The notes under the pieces were generated by a model. The model did no database searches. It was not told the origin of the DNA and saw only the letters and a program-made list of their open reading frames with translations. The position numbers and the translations under genes are program-made. This document shows positions 16,522 to 26,160 of a DNA stretch of 64,000 nt, in pieces. Origin of the DNA: Opitutales bacterium (GTDB lineage Bacteria; Verrucomicrobiota; Verrucomicrobiia; Opitutales; Seribacteraceae); contig JAOFTV010000001.1 in NCBI GenBank assembly GCA_028045305.1, positions 62,001 through 126,000 of the forward strand, written 5' to 3'. Within the stretch, counting starts at the first letter, position 1; the number at the start of each line of letters is the position of its first letter.

Positions 16522-19020
16522 GTGGATGTACTTAAGAAATTACCGGTTTTTCAAGAATTTGAAAAATTTAAGCAGCAGTGGGCGACAAACTCTCATGTTA
16601 TTTTAAAATCTCCTACCGGGTCGGGTAAATCTATAGCCCTACCTTACCTTCTAGCGACGACTGGTTTGGTAAAAGGGAAGATTTTGGTTGTTCAACCAAG
16701 GCGAATTGCAGCCCGCCTGCTTGCCACTCAAGTTGCCCGTATTGCCCAATGGTCTCTAGGTAAAGAAGTTGGCTACCATGTTCGCTTTGATAAAAGATTT
16801 TCTTCCAAGACCCAAATTATTTATGTAACCGAGGGAATTGCGCAAAACATGCTTTTGGATCAAGAGGCTTTGAATGATGTGGAGGTTTTGATTCTTGATG
16901 AATTTCATGAAAGAAGTGCTCAGATCGATTTATCCTTGGCCTTGGCTTTGCGACTATGGAATGCCAAGAGGCGAGACCTTCGAATTATCGTGACCTCTGC
17001 CACATTGGACATCAAAGAATTAGTGGATTTTTTACCTGATTCTGGGTCTCTGGAATTAATGGATCGTTCCTATCCAGTTCAAGTCGCACATAGAGCAATA
17101 TCCAAAGAAGTTCCAATTTGGAAAAATGTGGTCGACCTTTTGCCTGGCCTTTTAAAGCAGCAGGAAGGAGACATTCTTATTTTTATGGATGGAGCTTATG
17201 AAATTTCCAAAACGATTCGTGTTATTTTGGAGAATTCTTGGTCGAGTGGATTAGAGGTAAGCGCTCTTTACGGTGATTTGTCGCCAGAGAAGCAAGACAT
17301 GGCTTTGAGGCCTAGTGTACAACGGAAAATCATTGTAAGTACTAATATCGCTGAGACATCCCTAACAATTGAGGGTATAAAAATTGTTATTGATACAGGC
17401 AAAGCCAAGAAATTATCTTATGATAGAAATCGTGGAGTAAATGCCTTGATAATCGAGCCCATTAGTAAAAGTGCAGCTGATCAAAGAGCCGGGAGGGCTG
17501 GGCGTCTCGGTCCTGGATATTGTCTTCGGTTATGGACCGCTAGTGAGCACCAAAAACGACCAGAGTTCGACCCTCCAGAAATCTTTCGAATAGATTTAAG
17601 TCAGATTTATTTAAATTTATTAGGTTTTGGATTATTTCTTGAACAAATAAAATTTTTTGAACCTGTATCCGCATCTCATATTTCTGAAGCTAAAGAAGAA
17701 TTGAAGAAATTGGGAGCCATAAACAGCCTTGGCGATTTAACTGATCGTGGCAAAAGAATGTGCCACTTACCGATTCATCCTATTTGGGGAAATGCGTTGC
17801 TTGTTGCCCGGGATAAAGGATTTTCCTCCGCCATTGCCTTGCTCCTTGCAATGCTGGATGAGCGCCCGCCTGTACAACCTGAATCATTGGGAGATTTTTT
17901 CCCCATGCGTAACCCAAGATCCGATCCATATTGTTTGCTTTTGGCTTTTGAGGAAGCAATCCGTAAGAATTTCTCAGTACAGGAATGTAGGCAGTTGGGT
18001 ATCCATTCAGGGCGCTGTAAAGATTCAGAAAAAGTGGCTCGTTCCCTCTGTTCTTTGATTGATCAAGATTACAACTTAAAAATCCCCGCCTATGCAGAAT
18101 TGGCTCAACTCCTTTTGTCCTGTTTTCCGCACTCCATAGCTCGGCAAATAAGTAGTGCCAGAAATATTTATGAGGATGCACATGGGCGCCGATTACATTT
18201 GAGCAAGCGATCTCTTCTCAAAAATGAAGAATTTGTTTTACCACTGCGTGTAGTCGAAAGAAGAGTTAGGGGATTGATGGTTTTGGAAATGGAATGGTCA
18301 ACAGGGTTGGATAAGGCTTGGGTCGAAGAGTTCCTTGGCAGTCAATTGACAGTTACTCAAGAGGTGTATCTCGATTTGAAGAGCAGGAAAGTGGTGAAAA
18401 GAGAGGTCGAAGCCTGGCGGCAACTAATTCTCTCTACCCGTGAGTCTGAAGATGTTGGCGTGGAAGAAAGAGCCAAGGCTTATGCAACTGCTTTATTAAA
18501 AGGAGAATTGAAGTTAAAAAACTGGAATGCACAGGTCGAGAAGCTTTTGGCTCGGCAACGCTTTCTGTCTACTCAATTTCCAGAACTTGGTATAAACGAA
18601 TTCGATGAGGAGTTAAAATTTATTTTTCTCGAACAACTTTGCCAGTCCTCATCCACCTGGAAGGAGTTACGTAATGCAGAGGTGTTTGTTCCATTGCTTC
18701 AAACTTTGAGTAAAGAGCAGCGAAGCATCTTGGACGAAGCGGTGCCTGAAAATATCGATTTGGGCGTTGGCAGAAAGCCTTATTCGCTTGATTATTCCAA
18801 AGATGACGAAGTGATTATAGGCGTCACCCTGCAGGATCTGTATGAGGTTAAAATCCATCCATCAATCGTCTTTGGAAAATACCCTTTGGTGGTCGAAATC
18901 TTGGCACCCAATGGACGACCTGTACAAAGGACTACCAATTTGCCCAGTTTTTGGACAGGTGCATACCCAGAGATTAAAAAAGAATTGGCAGGGCGTTATC
19001 CAAAGCACGAATGGCGATGA
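16522..19020 (+). CDS. hrpB: ATP-dependent RNA helicase HrpB
   Basis: 832 residues, normal for HrpB. DExH-box helicase: Walker A SPTGSGKS (30-37), motif II DEFHERS from D126, motif III SATLD, motif V STNIAETSLTIEG and motif VI QRAGRAGRLGPG. A helicase-associated domain follows, and the C terminus PEIKKELAGRYPKHEW is the typical HrpB tail. GTG start at 16522, 11 bp after the SEL1 gene. Its cellular role in bacteria is poorly defined. Its last 10 bp overlap yraN. Confidence 0.93.
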   Translation: MDVLKKLPVFQEFEKFKQQWATNSHVILKSPTGSGKSIALPYLLATTGLVKGKILVVQPRRIAARLLATQVARIAQWSLGKEVGYHVRFDKRFSSKTQIIYVTEGIAQNMLLDQEALNDVEVLILDEFHERSAQIDLSLALALRLWNAKRRDLRIIVTSATLDIKELVDFLPDSGSLELMDRSYPVQVAHRAISKEVPIWKNVVDLLPGLLKQQEGDILIFMDGAYEISKTIRVILENSWSSGLEVSALYGDLSPEKQDMALRPSVQRKIIVSTNIAETSLTIEGIKIVIDTGKAKKLSYDRNRGVNALIIEPISKSAADQRAGRAGRLGPGYCLRLWTASEHQKRPEFDPPEIFRIDLSQIYLNLLGFGLFLEQIKFFEPVSASHISEAKEELKKLGAINSLGDLTDRGKRMCHLPIHPIWGNALLVARDKGFSSAIALLLAMLDERPPVQPESLGDFFPMRNPRSDPYCLLLAFEEAIRKNFSVQECRQLGIHSGRCKDSEKVARSLCSLIDQDYNLKIPAYAELAQLLLSCFPHSIARQISSARNIYEDAHGRRLHLSKRSLLKNEEFVLPLRVVERRVRGLMVLEMEWSTGLDKAWVEEFLGSQLTVTQEVYLDLKSRKVVKREVEAWRQLILSTRESEDVGVEERAKAYATALLKGELKLKNWNAQVEKLLARQRFLSTQFPELGINEFDEELKFIFLEQLCQSSSTWKELRNAEVFVPLLQTLSKEQRSILDEAVPENIDLGVGRKPYSLDYSKDDEVIIGVTLQDLYEVKIHPSIVFGKYPLVVEILAPNGRPVQRTTNLPSFWTGAYPEIKKELAGRYPKHEWR

Positions 19021-19454
19021 ACCACACTTTCTTAATCCGGAAATTGTATGAATGGCTCTGGTGGTTTCGGGTGAAACTGCCCCTCCATAATAATCAGTTG
19101 AAGGGGTGGTATGGCGAGTGGCTTGCACTTCGCTACCTAAATCAAAAAAAATATTCCATACTCCATAAAAATTGGCGAAGCCCATTAGATGCTAGACGCG
19201 AGATTGATCTTCTTTGCATGGATGATCAATGCCTTGTTTTCATCGAAGTTCGAGCTCGTTCTGCTCAATCCTTAAACTCTGGTTACCACTCGATTTCCAT
19301 GAAGAAAAAGAAAACTCTTTTGAGTGCGTGTAGAGATTTTCTCCGGGTCTGTTCAGACGAACACTCTTTTTATCGATTTGATGTGATCGAGATCGACCTT
19401 GATGGAGTAGGTAGCCGGCTTTTCCATCACGAAAACGTTTCCCTCTTTCCATAA
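19011..19454 (+). CDS. yraN: UPF0102 (YraN) family nuclease-fold protein
   Basis: 147 residues. The YraN core is visible: GEWLALRYLNQKKYSILHKNW, then the PD-(D/E)xK-like REIDLLCMDDQCLVFIEVR, which contains the D and ExR positions. Family function is not settled; the fold is that of restriction-type or Holliday-resolvase-like nucleases. An N-terminal stretch of about 28 residues precedes the core, so a later start is possible. It overlaps the hrpB stop by 10 bp. Confidence 0.85.
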   Translation: MAMNHTFLIRKLYEWLWWFRVKLPLHNNQLKGWYGEWLALRYLNQKKYSILHKNWRSPLDARREIDLLCMDDQCLVFIEVRARSAQSLNSGYHSISMKKKKTLLSACRDFLRVCSDEHSFYRFDVIEIDLDGVGSRLFHHENVSLFP

Positions 19455-19486
19455 TTCTTTGTAGTTTATATGGTACCCGTTTTTTT

Positions 19487-21001
19487 ATGACAAATTCTGG
19501 AAAACGTTCCATTCCCCCCACGGTAATAGTAATTTTTGGAGCTTCGGGCGATTTAACCTCTCGTAAGCTTGTGCCTGCACTTTTTAATCTTTCAGTTGAT
19601 CGGCTTCTGCCTAAGCGCTTTTTCCTCATCGGCTATGGTAGGAAAACTGTATCTGATGATGATTTCCGATCATCGCTTAAAGAGTCTTTGTCCGCACATT
19701 CTCGGCGTCCAATTGATGAAACAGTCTGGGAAAAAATAGCTCCCGGCGTGTCCTTTCACTCAGGATCTTACGACAATCCTGAGAGCTTTGAGCAGCTTAA
19801 AGATAAAATCTCTGAAATTGAAAAAGAGGAGGGCGAGCCGATTCAGTGTATTTTTTATCTATCCACTCCCCCGTCTGGTTTTTTACCAATATTGGAAAAT
19901 TTAGGAAATAGTGGGCTTGCCAGATTACATCATAATACCTGCTGTGCATCAAAAGTCATCGTAGAAAAACCTTTTGGTAGAGATTTGGCAAGTGCCCAGG
20001 AGCTTAATCGAATGATAAATCGAAGATTTGCAGAGTCTCAGGTTTTTCGAATCGATCATTACTTAGGCAAGGAAACTGTACAAAGTTTGTTGGTTCAACG
20101 ATTTGCCAACAGCATTTTCGAGCCCGTTTGGAATAGAAATTATGTTTCTTGTGTGCAGATTACTGTGTCTGAGGACTTAGGTGTTGGATCCCGGGCAGGA
20201 TATTACGATCGTAGTGGTGCCCTGCGCGACATGATCCAAAATCATGTCATGCAACTGTTGGCCTTGACGACCATGGAGCCACCTTCCTCGCTTGACCCGG
20301 AGGCTATTCGGGATGAAAAGGTCAAGGCGTTGCAGGCAATCAAGCCCTTGTCTTTGAACAATCCTGACTCCGAAGTCGTCCGTGGAGTTTACACAGAGGG
20401 CCTGGTTGCTGGGGAAAAGGCGATCGGTTATCACGACGAGAGCGATGTGCCCTCTTCTTCATCCACTGAAACATACGCTGCCCTATGCCTGCAACTCGAT
20501 AACTGGCGCTGGAAAGGAGTGCCCTTTTACATTAGATCCGGGAAAAGGCTGGCCCGCAAAGTCAGTGAAATTGTGGTACAGTTTACTCGCCCCCCAGCTA
20601 TTCTATTTGGTCAAGACTCACGCCAGCCTTTGTCACCCAATCTTTTGACCATTCGAATCCAACCGAATGAGGGTGTGAGCTTAAGTTTAAACTCGAAGAC
20701 ACCCGGCTTGGAAACAAAGTTGCAACCAGTAAATCTGTCTTTTGGTTACGATACCACTTTTGGTTCGAATACACCGGAAGCTTATGAACGCCTTATTCTC
20801 GATGCAATGACAGGGGATGGCACCCTTTTCATTCGTGGCGATGAAGCAGAGCATTCGTGGGGATTGCTCTCTCCGGTTTTGGATACATGGCAGGGGATGG
20901 GCAACCATGGATTGGAAAAATATTCAGCGGGGACTTGGGGCCCCTTGGCAGCAGATAAATTATTGCTACATCGCGGACATGAATGGATTACAAACAAATG
21001 A
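19487..21001 (+). CDS. zwf: Glucose-6-phosphate 1-dehydrogenase
   Basis: 504 residues. First step of the oxidative pentose phosphate pathway, making NADPH. NADP-binding IFGASGDLTSRKLVPAL near the N terminus, active-site RIDHYLGKETVQ around 186-197, YIRSGKRL and the substrate block YYDRSGALRDMIQNH. Length is normal. The stop codon overlaps the msrA start (ATGA), so NADPH supply and methionine sulfoxide repair appear coupled at translation. Confidence 0.95.
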   Translation: MTNSGKRSIPPTVIVIFGASGDLTSRKLVPALFNLSVDRLLPKRFFLIGYGRKTVSDDDFRSSLKESLSAHSRRPIDETVWEKIAPGVSFHSGSYDNPESFEQLKDKISEIEKEEGEPIQCIFYLSTPPSGFLPILENLGNSGLARLHHNTCCASKVIVEKPFGRDLASAQELNRMINRRFAESQVFRIDHYLGKETVQSLLVQRFANSIFEPVWNRNYVSCVQITVSEDLGVGSRAGYYDRSGALRDMIQNHVMQLLALTTMEPPSSLDPEAIRDEKVKALQAIKPLSLNNPDSEVVRGVYTEGLVAGEKAIGYHDESDVPSSSSTETYAALCLQLDNWRWKGVPFYIRSGKRLARKVSEIVVQFTRPPAILFGQDSRQPLSPNLLTIRIQPNEGVSLSLNSKTPGLETKLQPVNLSFGYDTTFGSNTPEAYERLILDAMTGDGTLFIRGDEAEHSWGLLSPVLDTWQGMGNHGLEKYSAGTWGPLAADKLLLHRGHEWITNK

Positions 21002-21621
21002 ATGATATACTCCCTATACCCTTTCTTCGAATTAGCCTTCTTTTCTCACTTTTCTTGGGTTTGCACGCAATGGCAGGTAGTAAAGAGGCTCGCATGGATA
21101 AAACCCAAGACATTAATTATGAATACGCCTTGATTGGCGGAGGGTGCTTCTGGTGTACGGAAGCAGTTTTTGAAAATATTAAAGGTGTAACTGAAGCGGT
21201 CTCTGGTTATGCCGGTGGACAGACCGAAAACCCTACTTACAAAGATATCTGTACCGGTAAAACTGGGCATGCTGAGGTTATAAAGGTTAAGTTTGATCCA
21301 AATAAAATTTCATTTGGAGATATATTGAAAGTTTTTGGTGATGCTCATGATCCTACTACATTAAACAGGCAGGGTGCAGACATTGGTACTCAATATCGTT
21401 CAACCATAATGTTCTTCTCCGACGAGCAAAGAAAGGTAGCAGAGGTGTGGAAAAAATCCTTGTCCGATAAATTTGTCGATCCTGTTGTTACTGAAATTGT
21501 TCCTGCACCCAAGTTTTATCCGGCAGAGGGATACCATCAGGATTACTACAAGAAAAACCCGGATCAGGGATATTGTTCATTTGTTATACGACCAAAGCTT
21601 AAAAAACTGGGCTTAGAATAG
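20998..21621 (+). CDS. msrA: Exported peptide methionine sulfoxide reductase MsrA
   Basis: 207 residues from the chosen start. Reduces methionine-S-sulfoxide in proteins. GGGCFWCTEAVF holds the catalytic cysteine (C50); the blocks VSGYAGG, YKDICTGKTGHAEV and GTQYRSTI are typical. An N-terminal hydrophobic segment (FLRISLLFSLFLGLHAMAG) looks like a signal peptide, so the enzyme likely acts outside the cytoplasm. The ATG at 20998 overlaps the zwf stop (ATGA) and is preferred to an in-frame ATG 15 bp earlier. Confidence 0.92.
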   Translation: MNDILPIPFLRISLLFSLFLGLHAMAGSKEARMDKTQDINYEYALIGGGCFWCTEAVFENIKGVTEAVSGYAGGQTENPTYKDICTGKTGHAEVIKVKFDPNKISFGDILKVFGDAHDPTTLNRQGADIGTQYRSTIMFFSDEQRKVAEVWKKSLSDKFVDPVVTEIVPAPKFYPAEGYHQDYYKKNPDQGYCSFVIRPKLKKLGLE

Positions 21622-21868
21622 GGTATTTCTGACCGAGTGTGGTTAGCCTTGTCTTTGTCCGTCATGACAATGGCGACCTTTCTTTGTTGAAGTATAAAAT
21701 TATGTAAAATTTACAGTTTTTCGGTTTTCGTCTTATTAAAATTCATAAACCTTCTGTGAAAAAGCTAAAATTTAAATAGGAGTTTAAAATATCTAAGTCC
21801 TTCCAGCAAAGGGTTGCGGGTAAAAATAAAGACTTGCAAAAATAAAAATTTGGAAATTATCTAAAAAA

Positions 21869-22651
21869 ATGGTAAGAACAAATTTTAATGTATCTACAAA
21901 ATCCATCCTGCATGTAACTGAATGGTTTGAGAGCAACCAGTGCAACCCTTTGCTCTTATCCGAACTCTTTGAAGATTTGCCCGGAGTAAGTTTTTTTATT
22001 AAAGATAAGGAGCATCGCTTAGTCATGGTAAACGATGGTTTTTTGCCCAGGTTGGGGTTATCCCAAGAGGAATTGTTTGGAAAAACAGATTTTGATTTAT
22101 TTCCTGCCAGACTGGCGGAGCATTTCAGGCGTGACGACCGCGATATTTTTGAAACTAAGAAAGCTAAACTCAACATACTGGAATTGGTTTTCAATAGTCA
22201 GGGATTACCGGATTGGTACCTCACAAATAAGTATCCTTTGTTTAATGATCGCGGGGATGTGGCTGGTTTAATGGGTACGGTCAGGCCTTATGGGGACGGT
22301 GAGAAAAAGGAGTTAAAATGGGAAAGAGATGACGAAATTGGGCGGGCTGTTAACCATATTCGTAACCATTTTCGTTCAGAGATGGCGATTAGTGATTTGG
22401 TGAAGGTGTCCGGGCTTTCTCACCGTAAACTGCATCGAGGATTTGTAGAATTGTTTGGAGTCGCTCCCATGCAGTTTATCACACGAACAAGAATCGAGGC
22501 GGCTTGCGATGATCTTTTATCATCTACTAAAAAGCTTTCCGTTATTGCCAAAGAGAACGGATTTTACGACCAAAGTTCGTTTACCCAATTATTTCGTCGG
22601 CAAATGAAAATTACCCCTTTGAAATATCGTAAACAGCGCGGATTCATTTAG
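21869..22651 (+). CDS. PAS-sensor AraC-family transcriptional regulator
   Basis: 260 residues. Residues about 30-140 form a PAS domain (DLPGVSFFIKDKEHRLVMVN, FGKTDFDLFP, FNDRGDVAGLMGTVR); residues about 160-258 form an AraC-type double helix-turn-helix (AISDLVKVSGLSHRKLHRGF and SVIAKENGFYDQSSFTQLFR). This architecture is common in Planctomycetes and Verrucomicrobia. The PAS ligand is unknown. The gene stands alone after a 247 bp AT-rich gap with no other gene. It converges with the prepilin-like gene, 2 bp between the stops. Confidence 0.88.
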   Translation: MVRTNFNVSTKSILHVTEWFESNQCNPLLLSELFEDLPGVSFFIKDKEHRLVMVNDGFLPRLGLSQEELFGKTDFDLFPARLAEHFRRDDRDIFETKKAKLNILELVFNSQGLPDWYLTNKYPLFNDRGDVAGLMGTVRPYGDGEKKELKWERDDEIGRAVNHIRNHFRSEMAISDLVKVSGLSHRKLHRGFVELFGVAPMQFITRTRIEAACDDLLSSTKKLSVIAKENGFYDQSSFTQLFRRQMKITPLKYRKQRGFI

Positions 22652-22653
22652 CA

Positions 22654-23775
22654 TTACAAGCCTTGTCCGTAAATTTTTACTCGCCTAATATAAACCTCGG
22701 AATGCTCTTCGGCGATTGACCACCAATCTTGTTCCTCGGTTGTCGGAATTAATCCGTTTTCAAGACTCTCCATTAGGCGGGCACCTTCATTTGTGAGCAC
22801 ACGAATAGATAAATCAATGACATCGGGAAACAAGTGGAAAGGGTTCGAAAGAGTCTGATATGCAGCATGTGATGTGGCCAAAAATTCTGTATCTAAAAGA
22901 TTGCCAGACGAATCTATGGCCGGAAAAACCTGCACCAAGTTTCCTGTGCCATAACTATTTTTTTGAAGCACATAAGCACGGACTCCAAAATCGATAACAT
23001 TTGCAGCGAGAGAAAATGCGGAAGACGAATAATCTGACCCTTCTGCAATAATCGGATTGGTTATAGTGGATGGTAACCTTGGGGTATTTTCTCGGTCAAA
23101 GTTTGTAGTGGCCTGAGGATTATAAGCCTCCGCATCTGGGTGAAGATTATATCCTGCTTCGAAAGTATTTTTGGCACTCACATCGGACCGAAAAAGTTGA
23201 TAGCGCGCAGAAGAAGTGGTAGAGGAGGTCAACCCTTGTCGGATAATTTGATAAGCAACCGCCCGAGCCGCTCCGGTATTTTTTGCATTTTGATCGAGTT
23301 CGGGACCTTGGGTAAAAAACCTCAACCATACCCCTCCCACGCCAAATCGAGACTTTTCGAAAGGACCCTGTCCAAGAGAGTCATATTCGTCTTCAGGTAA
23401 TTTTTTGTTCTCTGGCCAATCACCTTCCAATAAACGAAAGGAGTCCTCTAAAGGTTTGCCCATTTTATTGTCTGATTCATCAACTAGTTTCCAATAGCCA
23501 CTGTTTTCCTTGGTTTCTAGGACACTGATTGCCATCCATACATTTCCATCATTTCGGTACAGGGCACATTGAAGATCTTCCTGGATACGATCTAAGGCAA
23601 ATTGTGCAACCTGATTAGTCTCTAGAGTCCCAGAGGCTAGTCGTTGCGTTTCGAGAACTTGAGAGGAAACATTAAGCAAAACAGCAGCCAACAAAGCGGT
23701 AACTGCCACGGCAACCATTAATTCCAAAACCGTAAAACCTTGTTGTTTTTTGCACACTTCCCGAAAACTCTGCAT
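22654..23775 (-). CDS. Prepilin-like protein, Verru_Chthon cassette C-type
   Basis: 373 residues. A type IV prepilin-like N terminus: short basic leader ending at G13, then FTVLELMVAVAVTALLAAVLL with the conserved E at +5. The rest is a large exported domain (LDRIQEDLQCALYRNDG, ending SEVYIRRVKIYGQGL) that resembles the protein C group of Verru_Chthon cassettes; this assignment is from memory of the family. It likely enters a pseudopilus or related envelope structure after prepilin peptidase cleavage. The companion protein A-type gene is 4.3 kb away, so the cassette is not contiguous here. Confidence 0.72.
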   Translation of the reverse strand: MQSFREVCKKQQGFTVLELMVAVAVTALLAAVLLNVSSQVLETQRLASGTLETNQVAQFALDRIQEDLQCALYRNDGNVWMAISVLETKENSGYWKLVDESDNKMGKPLEDSFRLLEGDWPENKKLPEDEYDSLGQGPFEKSRFGVGGVWLRFFTQGPELDQNAKNTGAARAVAYQIIRQGLTSSTTSSARYQLFRSDVSAKNTFEAGYNLHPDAEAYNPQATTNFDRENTPRLPSTITNPIIAEGSDYSSSAFSLAANVIDFGVRAYVLQKNSYGTGNLVQVFPAIDSSGNLLDTEFLATSHAAYQTLSNPFHLFPDVIDLSIRVLTNEGARLMESLENGLIPTTEEQDWWSIAEEHSEVYIRRVKIYGQGL

Positions 23776-23819
23776 GGCTAGGAATTAAGGAGAGAAAAAG
23801 GCTATTGATCAAGACGGGA

Positions 23820-24722
23820 TCAAAAAGAAAGGATTTTAGCCATTCTTTCTCCCATTTGGCCATAGGTTTCAACCCCTTTTTCGGACCATTCGAGAAGATG
23901 CCGATCAAAAGCGACCGAATGTGGGGGAAAGATAGTGATTACACAAGATCCACCAAAAGAAAAATATCCATATTCCTGCCCTTTTTGAACGGATGTATCT
24001 TCGGAGGCAGTTAGATGAACGGAGCCGACGCAGGTTGCTCCTACCAAAATCTGGGCAACCTCTCCTATGGATGTATGTTCTAGGAGTGAGAGGTATCGCT
24101 TATTTTCCCAAAATATGGAAAGCCTTTTGCGAAGGGCAATCGGGCTAACTGAAAGCAAATTTCCATTGATTCGGTTGGTTTTTCCAAGTTTGCCAGAAAG
24201 AGCAAAGTGGAAACGGTGGTAATCTACCGGGCATAAGCGGCTGATTAGCATACTCCCTTCTTTATAGTGCCGGGCAAGTTCATTAGACTGGAAGAGCTTC
24301 TCTAGGTCAAAGGACTGGCCCTTTGCATAAATATGGCGCACTTTTGACAGATTTGGTATTGCTAAGTGTCTGCCGTCTGCTGGAAATACCGCATAAGATT
24401 CATCTTCATTAATAGGCCGAGCTTTTGTGGTTAATTTTCTGTAGAAAAATTCATTGAAGGAGCGAAAGGAGGAAGGAGCATCTAGAAATTCTTCCTGATC
24501 GAGCTTATACTTTTCGATGAATGGTTTGATTTTGCTTTGACTCCATGGTTGGCTCATTCTTTTTCCATACCATTTGGAAAACCATGTCCTTTTTACCATT
24601 GCCCATAAACCAATCTTTCCTAGGCAATTTTCGTAGGAAAAACGGAGCCACTTTTCTCCATATACCAGCTCTTTTTCTAGGCGGGAGGTTGTGGGGTTCC
24701 AAAAGCGAATATCCGTGCTCAC
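23820..24722 (-). CDS. psd: Phosphatidylserine decarboxylase
   Basis: 300 residues. Makes phosphatidylethanolamine from phosphatidylserine at the inner membrane. Typical blocks: FRSFNEFFYRKL, VFPADGRH, SRLCPVDYHRFHF, GKTNRINGNLLSV. The self-cleavage site that creates the pyruvoyl cofactor is FGGSC near residue 257 (Ser in place of the usual GS[TS] context with Cys following). Closest remembered relatives are the chlamydial enzymes of the same length. It lies downstream of rpmB on the same strand, after a terminator. Confidence 0.92.
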   Translation of the reverse strand: MSTDIRFWNPTTSRLEKELVYGEKWLRFSYENCLGKIGLWAMVKRTWFSKWYGKRMSQPWSQSKIKPFIEKYKLDQEEFLDAPSSFRSFNEFFYRKLTTKARPINEDESYAVFPADGRHLAIPNLSKVRHIYAKGQSFDLEKLFQSNELARHYKEGSMLISRLCPVDYHRFHFALSGKLGKTNRINGNLLSVSPIALRKRLSIFWENKRYLSLLEHTSIGEVAQILVGATCVGSVHLTASEDTSVQKGQEYGYFSFGGSCVITIFPPHSVAFDRHLLEWSEKGVETYGQMGERMAKILSF

Positions 24723-24730
24723 GGAATAAT

Positions 24731-24756
24731 TAAAAGATGCCCGACTGGGGACGGGC
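24731..24756 (-). terminator. Probable terminator after rpmB
   Basis: On the minus strand GCCCG (24752-24756) pairs with CGGGC (24739-24743), followed by ATCTTTTA. The stem is only 5 bp. It lies between rpmB and psd. Confidence 0.5.
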
Positions 24757-24771
24757 GGAAAATTTGGATAA

Positions 24772-25002
24772 TTAGGCCTTTTGGATTTTGCCTGCTTTGA
24801 TTGCTTTTACAGATACCCACTGGCGCTTGACCTGACCGCTTGGCAACTTGACGCGGACGCGTTGAAGATTTGGGCGAAAGGTACGTTTGTTGTTCTTAAC
24901 TAACTGTAGACCAATTCCACCAGCTTTCTTGCTGACACCCTTGTGAATAATACGACCGCCCACTTTCGGGCGTTTTCCTGTGATTGCACAAATTCTAGAC
25001 AT
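24772..25002 (-). CDS. rpmB: 50S ribosomal protein L28
   Basis: 76 residues. Starts MSRICAITGKRPKVGGRI, the usual L28 opening, with NKRTFRPNLQRVRV in the middle and WVSVKAIKAGKIQKA at the end. Only one cysteine remains of the zinc-binding set that some L28 proteins carry. A candidate TTGACA lies about 30 bp upstream on the minus strand. Confidence 0.95.
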   Translation of the reverse strand: MSRICAITGKRPKVGGRIIHKGVSKKAGGIGLQLVKNNKRTFRPNLQRVRVKLPSGQVKRQWVSVKAIKAGKIQKA

Positions 25003-25072
25003 GACGATATAAGAGGTAAAAGATCTAAAATGTCAAAAATCCGCCTTCTGACAAGACTAAAGGGGGGGAGGA

Positions 25073-26074
25073 TCATTGAGATCCTTTGTAAACATTAAGT
25101 TGCCTGTTCGATTCCTTTTCGTGCAAGAAATAAAAACATTCGATTTCAAAATCTTTTAACAATACACAGGACCTTTCGAAACCGAGTCCAAGACTGGTGG
25201 AAGCAAGGGAATCGGCAAGCATGCAATTGGGGGCAATGACGGTCGATTGGGCTCTTTCTGTAAGTCCATATCCTGTATGAGGGTTGATAATATGGGAGTA
25301 GCGCTTATCCCCGATTTCCAAAAATTGTTCAAGATCGCCAGAAGTGGCTACGGCACAATTGGACAAGGCCATGATGGGAAGTTCAGGATGTTTCCGCCCG
25401 CCAATCTCGACCCGCCAGCCATCTCGGTTTCGTGGAGCATCTCCAATTGTTAAGTCTCCGCCGGCATCGATAAGGCACCTCGGATACCCCCTGCTCTTCA
25501 TCATTTCCAACATGCGGTCGGCCACATATCCCTTGGCAATTCCTCCTAGATCAAGAACCATCGAAGAAAGGAGGAGTTCACCCGAACTCATCGAATTATT
25601 TAATACAAGATGTTGGTGCCCGGTTCTTTTCAATGCATCTGAGAGTTTTATTGAATTTGGCAACTTTTTCTGAAATCGGGCAATCCTCCACAAGCGGGAA
25701 AGTGGGCCCACAGTCACATCAAAAGCACCATTACTTAAATCAGAAAGAATCTTGGCATGTTCAAGTACATCAAAAAGTTCTTTGGAAAGACGCATGGATT
25801 TTCCTGTACCTGAGGTTTTAAAAAACCGACTAATTTCGCTCTCGGCATGATAATCACTAAATATTGTATTTAATCGTTCTCCCTCGGTGTATGTTGCCGT
25901 AATTGCACTTTTCAAATCGGGGGAGTCTTCCGAATCCACAAGTATATGGACATCTGCCCCCATCAGGGTGTTTGAAAACTTTTGAATTCCTTCCGTACGA
26001 TCGTTCGACCATAAGAACGTTGAAAACAAGGAAATTATAAGAAGGAACAACCTACAGGTTTTGTCTTTTGTCAT
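25073..26074 (-). CDS. apbE: FAD:protein FMN transferase (ApbE family)
   Basis: 333 residues. Attaches FMN covalently to target flavoproteins in the periplasm. Motifs: DLGGIAKGYVADRM, LIDAGGDLTIGD, AVATSGDLEQF, YSHIINPHTGYG and the Mg-binding ADSLASTSLGLG. An N-terminal hydrophobic stretch (LFLLIISLFSTFLWS) serves as an export signal; no lipobox cysteine is evident. No NQR or RNF complex, the usual client, is visible in the window. It diverges from the cytochrome/FGE-like gene. Confidence 0.92.
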   Translation of the reverse strand: MTKDKTCRLFLLIISLFSTFLWSNDRTEGIQKFSNTLMGADVHILVDSEDSPDLKSAITATYTEGERLNTIFSDYHAESEISRFFKTSGTGKSMRLSKELFDVLEHAKILSDLSNGAFDVTVGPLSRLWRIARFQKKLPNSIKLSDALKRTGHQHLVLNNSMSSGELLLSSMVLDLGGIAKGYVADRMLEMMKSRGYPRCLIDAGGDLTIGDAPRNRDGWRVEIGGRKHPELPIMALSNCAVATSGDLEQFLEIGDKRYSHIINPHTGYGLTERAQSTVIAPNCMLADSLASTSLGLGFERSCVLLKDFEIECFYFLHEKESNRQLNVYKGSQ

Positions 26075-26160
26075 ATTTATGAATTATCAGAGCAGAAAAT
26101 GTGAATAAGGTTGAGATAAAAAGAAAATATCTCTTAATTGAGATATTAGCCTTTGATTAC